A stretch of 64,000 nucleotides of DNA from Leuctra nigra. Taxonomy: Eukaryota; Arthropoda; Insecta; Plecoptera; Leuctridae. The notes under the pieces are model-generated. The model was not told the DNA's origin and ran no database searches. It saw only the letters and a list, made by a program, of their open reading frames with translations. The translations under genes and the position numbers were made by a program. Of the stretch, positions 56,801 to 61,466 are shown in pieces (within the stretch, counting starts at the first letter, position 1; each line of letters opens with the position of its first letter). The stretch spans positions 25,118,069-25,182,068 of the forward strand of contig OW203771.1 in NCBI GenBank assembly GCA_934045905.1. Direction: 5' to 3'.

Positions 56801-59071
56801 AACATAGGGGAACAATTTTATTCAAATGATTTAAAGTGTGTTTGATATTTGTCAAAACCTTTTCAAAATAATGTAAAAAAAATAATAAAATTTTATATAG
56901 TCTGGACAGTGTTTGTCTGAACTCTCACCAGATGGAGCCACAGTCAGTTGTTCTGTTAGGCCGAGAAAGACTTCATTGCGCACTCAACTTGTAATGTAGG
57001 TAGTCTTTCTTCGCCTAGCAGTATTAACTGACGAGCAGTGCATTCTGTTGTTGAGAGTTCATACATACGTTGCCTTGACTGTAAGTACCCAATTGAAATC
57101 GATGTCAAGTCGGAGTTGCTCACCTGGTCTGGAAGAAGACATCTTCATCGACGAAGCCGAAGTTGTCGTGCACCTTGGTGACCGTGCCAGTGAAGACCCT
57201 CTGCTTGGGCGACGGCTGCGTCCCCGTGGGCGCGCCCACCGGTGCTGCGCTCTGCTGTTGGAATGCCGAGGGGTTCAGAGCTCGGGGAGTCGGATAGCTC
57301 ACCGTTGCCACCTGCGCGTAGCCCATCGGCATCGACTGCCCCAGGCCGCCCATCGAGCCCATCGTCATGCCACTCTGTAGGACAGATAATACGTTAACAT
57401 TTCACATCAAAACATTAAACCAGACGTACGAGGTAACTACTAATTATATTGATCTAGTGATGTTCCACGGTCAATTGATCTTTCCTACAGACTAATTTAA
57501 ACTACCTAACTGAATTTTTCAGCGACTACCTAAATAGCAAATTTTAATTACCTAGTAGTCAATATGCTAAGGAGGATGAAGTAGGAAAACTCTTCTCGAA
57601 GGGGTTTTCAGAAAAATAATGCGAATCTTAACAGTCTTTTGTTGTACCTAGTACATTTTTTTCTGTTCCCCCACAGACACAATATTTGTGAATTTTCCTA
57701 TGTAGAATGTTATGCTTAGCTTCTTTGGACCTTGGTCGCACTTGAAAAAGTACCTAGACCAACAAATATCTTATCTAAAAAAATCATACTTTTAAATGGA
57801 TCGCTTCAAACTTTTCCCAAATATGTTTGATCGTCAATTGACCCAAAAAGCATTGTCTGGTTGTCCCATCCCTATATTTATACCCATCATGATATTTATC
57901 AACATGAAAATCCCACTATTAGGAGTAGTGATGGCAATTTTCTGAAAACATTTTTTTTGAAAATTTTCATGAAAATTTTTATGAAAATTTTCAATGCGTT
58001 GAAATTTTTTTAAATTACCTACCTACTTTTTTTATTGTTTTATTGCACAGAATTGTTAATAATAATATATCTGAAAAAAGCGTAAAATCAAAATCAAAAT
58101 GAAAGCCAAATATAAGCCCAAATCTCAGTTTTTCCTCATTGTAATTTTGGCCAGACTGTAATTTCTACACACGCGGGAAATTTGAATGCTGTACCTGCTG
58201 TACCTATTAATGATCAATTTGCACATTTACCACTCAGACAACAACACGCATCATAATAGAGTTCAGTATGCATCCCAAGTATGCCCATACATTTATTAAA
58301 TCAAATATAATTGATTTAAACTTTTTCAAAAAATTTCAAATTTTCAATGGTCATTGAAAATTTTCTGAAAATTTTCATTTTTCTGAAAATTTTCAAATGA
58401 ACATTTTCAATGGGCCATCACTAATTAGGAGGGTTGTACCTAACTAGAGACACAACCATGGGGCCAATTCTTGAGATTCATGTATTGAAACCGTGTACGT
58501 TTTCACTGTTTAAATAAAACATAAAAAAGTTGAAGGCTAACCAATAGTTGTCAACTGTTTCAAGTTTCTCAAGAATAAGTAAAAAGTAAGTAAGTAAAAG
58601 TTGAGTAAAAACTCAAGCATTGGCCTCCAGGTTGGTTGTATGTATACTACATAAAGCTACGTTACAGTTCAACAACAGACGTTCAACGCTGGCCAATCAG
58701 ATGGCTCAACGCCGAGCGCCAGGCATTCAAGGTCAAAAGATAAACCATCTTTTCATCTTCCAGCGCCGAACGTCAGCGCTGAACTGTAAACTAGCCTTAA
58801 ACCTAAGCATGTGTGTGGTACCTCTGTGACCGTTTGTGTTTTTATGTCAATATTTGAGCCACTGCCGATAATATACCTGCTGCATGGGCTGCTGCATCTG
58901 TTGATACTGTTGCTGTTGGTACTGCACCATGACAGCAGGATTCATCGCGGTCTGTCCCATTTGACCCATCTGTCCCATCATCTGATGCTGAGGCGAGACG
59001 TTGCTCGTCATTGCTTGTTGATTCGAGCGCACCCATGGAGGGTTCTTTGTCGTGTTGCCGAACTGAGACAT
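38606..59071 (-). CDS. CCAR1: CCAR1/CCAR2 (DBC1) family cell cycle and apoptosis regulator, complete (gene-level entry)
   Basis: A nuclear co-regulator that in animals bridges Mediator, nuclear receptors, p53 and RNA-processing factors. Coding exons in order: 59071-58877, 57374-57124, 56166-55949, 55650-55374, 53261-53033, 52471-52197, 50736-50499, 49657-49583, 48490-48281, 47180-47020, 46350-46212, 45844-45650, 45075-44836, 41330-41132, 40571-40336, 38809-38606. They total 3342 nt: 1113 residues and a TGA, with every junction in phase (human CCAR1 is about 1150). Domains: Gln/Met-rich N-terminus (1-65), S1-like RNA-binding fold (about 123-185, QRVFTGTVTKVHDNFGFVDE), Arg-rich linker, DBC1/inactive Nudix region (about 300-540), SAP motif (about 580-618), Lys/Asp-rich spacer (757-821), EF-hand-like region (about 862-920), coiled coil (about 968-1046). 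The start ATG (59069-59071) opens MSQFGNTTKNPPWV, like the vertebrate N-terminus. Two introns have GC donors. Confidence 0.96.
38916..39609. mobile_element. Non-autonomous DNA transposon, CAGGGTGTCCAC ends, CGATA duplication
   Basis: The ends CAGGGTGTCCACTCCAGA and TCCTGTGGACACCCTG are inverted. The 694-bp element is flanked by the 5-bp repeat CGATA (38911-38915, 39610-39614). The subterminal regions on both sides are packed with AAAAGTAGCA-type motifs in both arms. A five-base duplication does not fit hAT (8 bp), so the superfamily is open. It lies in the last CCAR1 intron. Confidence 0.8.
39770..40137. mobile_element. Foldback element in CCAR1 intron 15
   Basis: Two arms of about 170 bp are inverted repeats of each other: CATCGTGAATTATAAATAAC at the left against CTGTTATTTCGCGATG at the right, and inside them GACAGATTGCAATTGTT against AACAATTGCAATCTGTC. 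The interior is short. The end positions are approximate. Confidence 0.68.
40336..40571 (-). CDS. CCAR1: CCAR1 exon 15: coiled coil
   Basis: Starts FVMYKGSLLDVDKLTEALRR, then SEKARGDTEAQMGIIKKELT and a long heptad-rich stretch ending NTTTEQLTSTT. The YKGSLLDVDKL motif matches the vertebrate YNGAMVDVGSLLQKLEKSEK region that opens the C-terminal coiled coil. It enters in phase 1. The acceptor is CTTGCAG and the donor ACG/GTGAGT. Confidence 0.94.
41132..41330 (-). CDS. CCAR1: CCAR1 exon 14: EF-hand-like region end
   Basis: Starts VRKLVQKVVTRDSLHYRKLT, followed by an Ala/Glu/Pro-rich insert and SVLYGNKHLLPKHRKAEESD, ending SKVPE plus one base. The first part is the second helix of the EF-hand-like unit (vertebrate KKLLNKVVLRESCFYRKLTD). 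The acceptor is CCCGCAG and the donor G/GTGAGA. Confidence 0.94.
41864..41882. repeat. (GTA)n microsatellite
   Basis: About six GTA/TAG triplets, preceded by an ATA run (41850-41863), in CCAR1 intron 13. Confidence 0.75.
42230..43220. repeat. Four diverged direct repeats, about 260-bp unit, with GCCATTTTGAAACCGGAAGT
   Basis: The string GCCATTTTGAAACCGGAAG begins near 42350, 42613 and 42882, and a degenerate form (GCCATTTTGACAACGGATAT) near 43138. Each is followed by CATATCTC, a stretch like ACGGCTGGACCGATCGGAAC with GAAA, then GGTCAACTAT and a second ACCGGAAATGACGTCA. Periods are about 254-269 bp. There are no supported frames. It lies inside CCAR1 intron 13. Confidence 0.8.
43315..43721. 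mobile_element. Near-perfect foldback element in CCAR1 intron 13
   Basis: Arms of about 160 bp are almost identical inverted repeats: CCATAAAAAAACACTTCGTG at the left, and its complement CACGAAGTGTTTTTTTATGG at the right, with TACTTGGCGCATCG against CGATGCGCCAAGTA near the centre. The spacer is about 90 bp. No coding. The near identity suggests a recent origin or gene-conversion upkeep. Confidence 0.8.
43751..43844. repeat. Perfect short palindrome (MITE-like)
   Basis: Arms of about 35 bp, GATTCTATAACTCCATTGCG with ACCGCTTAGCAATT and their exact complement, separated by a short AT spacer. Flanking GGGCCCT on the left and CCCACC on the right hint at a full MITE, but no clean duplication is seen. 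Confidence 0.7.
43876..44240. repeat. Inverted repeat, arms about 60 bp
   Basis: The left arm has CATGCATGGAACTAGCTTCA and ATAGGTGGGGACTCTTCAA. The right arm is the diverged complement with AGTGTCCCCACCTCTTCTAT and GCTAGTTCCATGCACGTTGG. The spacer is AT-rich with no supported gene. A mobile origin is probable but not proven. Confidence 0.55.
44649..44758. repeat. Small palindromic MITE
   Basis: The left arm CTAAATTCCCTTGTCGTCTC with GTATCAATTGATACGG and the right arm with CCGTATCAAGTGAAACGAGA and CGACAAGGAAATTTAG are complementary over about 40 bp. It lies 80 bp from CCAR1 exon 13. Confidence 0.65.
44836..45075 (-). CDS. CCAR1: CCAR1 exon 13: charged spacer and EF-hand-like helix
   Basis: Starts EDDDSKSSKSKDKESRDDKD, then a Lys/Arg run, then KLVTSDPTLLLSFVYFDQSH, CGYIFDKDIEELLFALGLNL and SRAQ. 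SFVYFDQSHCGYIFDKDIEE is the hallmark CCAR EF-hand-like motif. Its loop lacks the full canonical Ca2+ ligand set, as in the family. The acceptor is the slightly weak CTAAG and the donor CAG/GTAAAC. Confidence 0.94.
45182..45371. mobile_element. Diverged half copy of the 28539 palindromic MITE
   Basis: CACTTTGAGGTCGTACCAG, CCAGTGTGTGGCATTATTTA, AATGGGTCGTTACTGTT and an end like GGCCTCTCTTAA follow the order of the right arm of the element at 28539-28924. The left arm is missing. It lies about 100 bp from CCAR1 exon 13, in the adjoining intron. Confidence 0.68.
45650..45844 (-). CDS. CCAR1: CCAR1 exon 12: Lys/Asp repeat spacer
   Basis: Sixty-five codons of almost pure Lys and Asp (KKDKKDDKDKKDEKDKKDDK and so on), then NVKDDKKDEKPSSKKEDKED and an acidic end DDDDDEDEE. 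It matches the position and composition of the charged spacer in vertebrate CCAR1. The repeat is on the sense strand of the gene, so the Leu/Ser-rich frame on the other strand is a shadow. The acceptor is TTGCAG and the donor GAG/GTGAGG. Confidence 0.93.
45943..46095. mobile_element. MITE with GGGGTCTTATTCTCGAAAAA ends
   Basis: The left end GGGGTCTTATTCTCGAAAAA, then GTTATCACGT, matches the reverse complement of the right end (ACGTGATAACTTTTTCGAGG, then ATAAGCCCC). A second, inner inverted motif, AAGTTATGATTCATAA, is present. About 150 bp, in a CCAR1 intron. Confidence 0.7.
46212..46350 (-). CDS. CCAR1: CCAR1 exon 11
   Basis: Encodes PEDTKEHSFEVSLFAELFNE, MLMRDSGFRIYRALHNAPEP and VKEEEK. KEHSFEVSLFAELFNEML is nearly identical to the vertebrate protein. 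The first base completes Arg from exon 10. The acceptor is TCTCAG and the donor AAG/GTGAGC. Confidence 0.96.
47020..47180 (-). CDS. CCAR1: CCAR1 exon 10, followed by a GC donor
   Basis: Encodes EEERKKQDERERVAQEKRYS, LPEAPHILVHPSKTAKSGKF and DCTVMSLSLLLDY plus two bases of Arg. The acceptor is GCGCCAG. The GT at 47014-47015 would end the exon in phase 0 and put TGA in the next exon. The splice TACAG/GCAAGT keeps the frame and gives LLDYRPEDTKEHSFEV, which aligns residue by residue with vertebrate LLDYRLEDNKEHSFEV. Confidence 0.94.
47252..47639. mobile_element. hAT-like element (TAGAGATGGG type), perfect 8-bp TSD
   Basis: The ends TAGAGATGGGCCGATTCC and the reverse complement AGGAGATGGGCCGATTCC are inverted. 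The exact 8-bp duplication GTCAAATG lies at 47244-47251 and 47640-47647. The 388-bp interior repeats GAATCGGAATCG-type motifs and has no transposase. It is in a CCAR1 intron. Confidence 0.88.
47923..48061. mobile_element. MITE copy of the CAATACTCTGC family in CCAR1 intron
   Basis: The left end GGGTCGGTCTTTCAATACTC follows TTA at 47920-47922. The interior GGTTGTTGCCATGACAATAC and AACCGTTTAAAAGTTAGAAG match the copy at 26331. The right end stops after GAGTATTGAAAC before TTA, so the last bases (CTGGCCC in the other copy) are missing or diverged. Confidence 0.72.
48281..48490 (-). CDS. CCAR1: CCAR1 exon 9: SAP motif
   Basis: Encodes VNELRAELEARSMSPKGLKS, QLAARLAKAIKTEADRAEED, followed by an acidic stretch ending EEKGKRD. 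With LDPKTMK of the previous exon this is the SAP fold (DNA/chromatin binding): alternating Leu and the conserved KGLKSQL. The acceptor is GCGCGCAG and the donor GAC/GTGAGT. Confidence 0.95.
48714..48890. mobile_element. Short element with GTACACTCGTGGA ends
   Basis: Perfect 13-bp inverted ends, GTACACTCGTGGA (48714-48726) and TCCACGAGTGTAC (48878-48890), with TA on the left and ATA on the right. The interior has a poly-G run and C-rich segments. It looks like a small TA-target MITE. It lies in the intron after CCAR1 exon 8. Confidence 0.62.
49583..49657 (-). CDS. CCAR1: CCAR1 exon 8
   Basis: Encodes DKDDSVIEIKREPTHYSELD and PKTMK, phase 0 to 0. HYSELDPKTMK parallels vertebrate HWSKLDPKTMK at the start of the SAP region. 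The acceptor is CGTTACAG and the donor AAG/GTAACC. IKREP is another possible sumoylation-like motif. Confidence 0.93.
50499..50736 (-). CDS. CCAR1: CCAR1 exon 7, followed by a GC donor
   Basis: Encodes YRFLELYYRRAETTSKGRAV, PARVETVVLFLPDVWSCVPT, RLEYDALQTAYKRQLDKRNG and an acidic end to DDSGDDK. It belongs to the DBC1/inactive Nudix region. The acceptor is ACGCAG. No in-frame GT donor exists before the stop; the only phase-0 solution is GATAAG/GCATCT, a GC donor. Confidence 0.9.
51732..51852 (-). mobile_element. tRNA-derived SINE with 13-bp target-site duplication
   Basis: On the minus strand a tRNA-like head (51764-51830) reads CCTCAGTTCAGCTGGTAGAG, with a TGACTGGATATCGGA anticodon arm and a B box GGTTCGAGTCC. 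It is followed by a tail TTTCACATTGCAGTTGGTAT. The flanking direct repeat ATATTACAATATT is at 51719-51731 and 51853-51865. The anticodon would be GGA (Ser), but there is no long variable arm and the acceptor stem is mismatched, so it is a SINE head and not a functional tRNA gene. Confidence 0.85.
52197..52471 (-). CDS. CCAR1: CCAR1 exon 6
   Basis: Starts VMLISMPTPEELQRACIALA, then EESEDRDLVHPSRLVNFLVG, LRGKNETMAVGGPWSPSLDG and ends KALTGVDLSNCTR plus two bases of Trp. HPSRLVNFLVGLRGKNETMA and the GGPWSPSLDG loop are the hallmark of the DBC1/Nudix-like domain of CCAR proteins. The acceptor is GCCTCCAG and the donor TG/GTAAGA. Confidence 0.97.
53033..53261 (-). CDS. CCAR1: CCAR1 exon 5
   Basis: Encodes PEADVLELRRRYTNMYVPSD, FFSAGIRWVDAFPPSTPFSL, DRPCGFHVMHKEVEPVGVVD, ending LDPPDADYLFSAK. 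LRRRYxNxYxPSDFF is the clearest family signature. It enters in phase 2 and leaves in phase 0. The acceptor is GCCCACAG and the donor AAG/GTGAGA. Confidence 0.97.
53619..54408. mobile_element. hAT-like element (TAGGGTTGGG type), perfect 8-bp TSD, possible BED-finger remnant
   Basis: The ends TAGGGTTGGGACTTGACATC and the complement of CGAATCCCAACCCTA are inverted. The duplication GCATTTAA is exact at 53611-53618 and 54409-54416. Total 790 bp. At about 53940-54070 broken frames give VFGFKVKITGDIAKG and nearby cysteines (CRQC), reminiscent of the BED zinc finger at the start of hAT transposases. Frameshifts make it non-functional. Confidence 0.87.
54693..55192. mobile_element. pogo/Tigger-like MITE, TA duplication
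   Basis: The ends CAGTAAACCCTCGTTATTAC and the reverse complement of TTAACGAGGGTTTACTG are inverted; TA flanks both sides (54691-54692, 55193-55194). CAGTAAACCCTCGTTAT is a familiar end of pogo/Tigger-type elements. Further ATTCGAA repeats extend inside. The 500-bp interior has no transposase. It lies in CCAR1 intron 4. Confidence 0.85.
55374..55650 (-). CDS. CCAR1: CCAR1 exon 4: Arg/Glu-rich linker
   Basis: Starts ENAGGGFNGNSGSRGAKRMR, then a long charged RD/RE/KE stretch (VERKRRRDERQKERDAEKEK) and ends RRPRAVPRYMVQIPKIALD. VPRYMVQIPKIALD corresponds to vertebrate VPRYTVQFSKFSLD, which leads into the DBC1 region. The acceptor is GTTTCAG and the donor CT/GTGAGT. Confidence 0.94.
55949..56166 (-). 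CDS. CCAR1: CCAR1 exon 3: S1-like fold end and Gly-rich linker
   Basis: Starts CCVKGSNPVVNDRVLVEASY, NPSMPFKWNATRIQVLPMSG, then two glycine runs separated by MRGQNNSNKGL. DRVLVEASYNPSMPFKWNATRIQ is the second half of the S1-like domain, nearly identical to vertebrates. The acceptor is TTTCAG and the donor T/GTGAGT. Confidence 0.95.
56167..57123 (-). other. CCAR1 intron 2, no gene seen
   Basis: AT-rich intron with short random open frames. The only structure noticed is a weak inverted pair around 56965-57025 (GCCGAGAAAGACT against AGTCTTTCTTCGCC), possibly a decayed MITE. Confidence 0.5.
57124..57374 (-). CDS. CCAR1: CCAR1 exon 2: S1-like fold start
   Basis: Starts SGMTMGSMGGLGQSMPMGYA, passes TVSYPTPRALNPSAFQQQSA and ends KQRVFTGTVTKVHDNFGFVD, EDVFFQT plus two bases. 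ITVSYPTPR and KQRVFTGxVTKxHDxFGFVDEDVFFQ are shared with vertebrate CCAR1 and open the S1-like RNA-binding domain. The acceptor is CCTACAG and the donor AG/GTGAGC. Confidence 0.96.
57926..58423. mobile_element. hAT-like element (TAGTGATGGC type), perfect 8-bp TSD
   Basis: The ends TAGTGATGGCAATTTTC and the reverse complement of GGGCCATCACTA are inverted. ATTAGGAG is duplicated exactly (57918-57925, 58424-58431). Both subterminal regions are arrays of GAAAATTTTC, which is itself palindromic. 498 bp, no coding, in CCAR1 intron 1. Confidence 0.87.
58467..58577. repeat. Short MITE-like inverted repeat
   Basis: ATTCTTGAGATTCATGTATT with GAAAC at the left and GTTTCAAGTTTCTCAAGAAT at the right are imperfect complements. 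About 110 bp. The boundaries are approximate. Confidence 0.5.
58653..58799. mobile_element. MITE with AAGGCTAGTTTACAGTTCAG-type ends
   Basis: The left end AAGCTACGTTACAGTTCAAC (with ACGTTCAACGCTGG) and the complement of the right end (CCAGCGCCGAACGTCAGCGC, then TGAACTGTAAACTAGCCTT) are inverted repeats of about 45 bp. About 147 bp long, close to CCAR1 exon 1. Confidence 0.65.
58877..59071 (-). CDS. CCAR1: CCAR1 exon 1 (first coding exon)
   Basis: Encodes MSQFGNTTKNPPWVRSNQQA, then a Met/Gln/Gly-rich stretch (QMMGQMGQMGQ) and MVQYQQQQYQQMQQPMQQ. M.QFG..KNPPW is the conserved CCAR1 N-terminus, so this start is firm. The donor is CAG/GTATAT. A consensus acceptor lies at 59084-59086 (minus strand TTTCTACAG), so the exon starts at 59083 with a 12-nt leader and an upstream non-coding exon is expected. 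Confidence 0.94.
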
Positions 59072-59083
59072 TGTCTACCACGT
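59072..59083 (-). other. CCAR1: CCAR1 5' UTR portion after a splice acceptor
   Basis: On the minus strand the ATG is preceded by ACGTGGTAGACA, itself preceded by the strong acceptor TGCTGTTTCTACAG. This implies that the first exon is non-coding and lies further right. I could not locate it; the large palindrome would then sit in the first intron. Confidence 0.6.
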
Positions 59084-59138
59084 CTGTAGAAACAGCATCC
59101 AAACATAAACCTCTTGGATTAAAACCTGTTTTATGAAT

Positions 59139-60262
59139 CTATAGTCAGCGTAGCCTTGAGAAACGCAAGCCATGAATGGAAAGTGTACAATGGCGACTTA
59201 ATTTGTTCAACAATAATATTGTGACAACACTTCTTTTGTAAATTTCGCTTCCATCTTATTGACTGGTGGTTTAAACCCTGTCACTTTGGCTAAGGGGGGA
59301 GCACTCAAGCAAGAATAATCCGTTATTGATACATTTGTAAGTACTTTATCTTATTCGATTTTTATATTTTTGACTGTGATTAGGAAATCTTTGTTGAACA
59401 TAAATACAAATCATTTTTTGATTCATGAATTTAGGTGCATAATTGAATTAAAATCCAATAAAATGCTGAGATGAAAACAATCAATGTGACAGTTGAACTC
59501 ATTCAATTACTGTCCGATTTCCACAAATTAAAAAACGATTTCTATCTATGTTCAACAAGGAATTGTAATATCAAATAATAAATATGAAAATCGTGCTTTA
59601 TAAATAAGTTGCAAAATAATAAGATTCGGATCATTTGCTTCTCCGCACACAAACCCCCCCTTTGGTAGCCCAGATTGGCAGTAATTTCCTGTCCGGCCAG
59701 CACGCTTTTAGGCAGGAAACTACTGCCAATCTGGGCTACCAAAGGGGGGGTTTGTGTGCAGAGAAGCGAATGATCCGAATCTTATTATTTTGCAACTTAT
59801 TTATAAACACGATTTTCATATTTATTATTTGATATAACAATTCCTTGTTGAACATAGATAGAAATTGTTTTTTAATTTGTGGAAATCGGACAGTAATTGA
59901 ATGAGTTCAACTGTCACATTGATTGTTTTCATCTCAGCATTTTATTGGATTTTAATTCAATTATGCACTTAAATTCATGAATCAAAAAATGATTTGTATT
60001 TATTTATGTTCAACAAAGATTTCCTAATCACAGTCAAAAATATAAAAATCGAATAAGATAAAGTACTTACAAATGTATCAATAACGGATTATTCTTGCTT
60101 GAGTGCTCCCCCCTTAGCCAAAGTGACAGGGTTTAAACCACCAGTCAATAAGATGGAAGCGAAATTTACAAAAGAAGTGTTGTCACAATATTATTGTTGA
60201 ACAAATTAAGTCGCCATTGTACACTTCATGGCTTGCGTTTCTCAAGGCTACGCTGACTATAG
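59139..60262. mobile_element. Giant palindrome, 1124 bp, near-identical 530-bp arms
   Basis: From CTATAGTCAGCGTAGCCTTG to its exact complement CAAGGCTACGCTGACTATAG the sequence folds onto itself almost perfectly. The asymmetric centre (about 59670-59735) holds GGTAGCCCAGATTGGCAGTA against its complement and TCCTGTCCGGCCAGCACGC between. TA or CTATAG at both ends fits a TA-target element. No coding region. It lies 56 bp beyond the first known exon of CCAR1. Confidence 0.85.
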
Positions 60263-60296
60263 TAGACCTGAGCCTTTAAAGTAATATTCAGTACCT

Positions 60297-60829
60297 AGGT
60301 AGGTTTGTTTGTCGGACTGTTCTAAGAAGCTCCCAGAGCAAGTCAGATCACACCGGAAGTGGGCGGTGTTAAGTCATGGAACAGTTTGATGCAAGAATTC
60401 AAATCAAAACTCGCCGAACACTTTTAGAGCAGCTTTTGAATGAATACGGTACCTACCCTACTTATAAAATATTTATGTTAACAAGTAGGTATAAACCTTA
60501 AAATATAATAAGTATAAAATTAATTTTGAATTTAACTTTCAAAGTAGGTAGCTAGGTAAAATATGTTTTAATTATGATAGTGGCATTTGTTATTTTTCAA
60601 TCCCCCATCTATAGTGGCCATTTTGATTTTGAGAGGAAGCTGCTCCAACAAAATAGCCGGTGCAGCCTTTGCTGTTCCGGAACAGGTTCAGAGTTCAGGT
60701 TACACCCCCTCGACGAACGTAATCAGAACAGCTGAGAGTCACTTGCACAGACTCAACGAATGCTTTTTAGTTTTTAGTGCTCTGAGCAGGTTCGGAACAG
60801 TCCGACGATCGATGAACAAACCTACCTAC
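60297..60829. mobile_element. Probable MITE with AGGTTTGTTTGTCGGACTGT ends
   Basis: The left end AGGTTTGTTTGTCGGACTGT, with TC, and the complement of the right end (GAACAGTCCGACGATCGATG, AACAAACCT) form an inverted repeat of about 30 bp with a few mismatches. The interior has no gene. A target duplication is not clear because AGGTAGGT repeats surround it. Confidence 0.55.
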
Positions 60830-61466
60830 TGCGAAAGTATTATTGCACCATTTTGTACCTAGATCCCTCAGAAAGTTTCGCCAAACTTGACCTAATTTAT
60901 AATAATCGGTACGCTGGCAATGAAAATTAGTGTAGCTACTAAATATGACTGGTAAGGTACATTTATGAGGTACCTATGCAAATATTAAATTACTTGCTAA
61001 TTTGGCATGAGGACCAATCGATGTAAATAGGTATTGCAATGTCACATTGGATTTGGCAGCCTGCATGCAAGGACCTATCTTACCAACTACCTACCTAACT
61101 GACATTTATTTTGTCTACTACCTACCTACCTAGGAGGTATTACAAACCTTGTAGATAGTTAGGTACCTAGGTAGGTAGTATGATGGTTTTGTCTAATAGG
61201 ATTAGACACTGGCAGGCAAACCGGTAAATGGGCTAAAAACTCTTGGGAGCAGCCATTGATTTTCTACAAACAAAATTGAATGAAAGTATGGTGTGGTTCA
61301 TACTTACACTGCGGAGAATCAGATATAGGAGTGTGCAAATCAAATTGCCAATAATATACGGTTGAAACACTGTATAGGTAATACCAATTTACGCTTGCAA
61401 TTACTGTGAATTAACAAAAAATTAATGCGTGATCAAAACTTATCTATTATTTGTCACCATTTTGTT
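60830..61466. other. Intergenic spacer rich in AGGTACCTACC motifs
   Basis: No gene. At about 61070-61185 both strands carry clustered CTACCTACCTA / TAGGTAGGTACC words, giving a near-palindromic 110-bp cluster. Similar words are scattered through the right half of the window. Confidence 0.6.
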
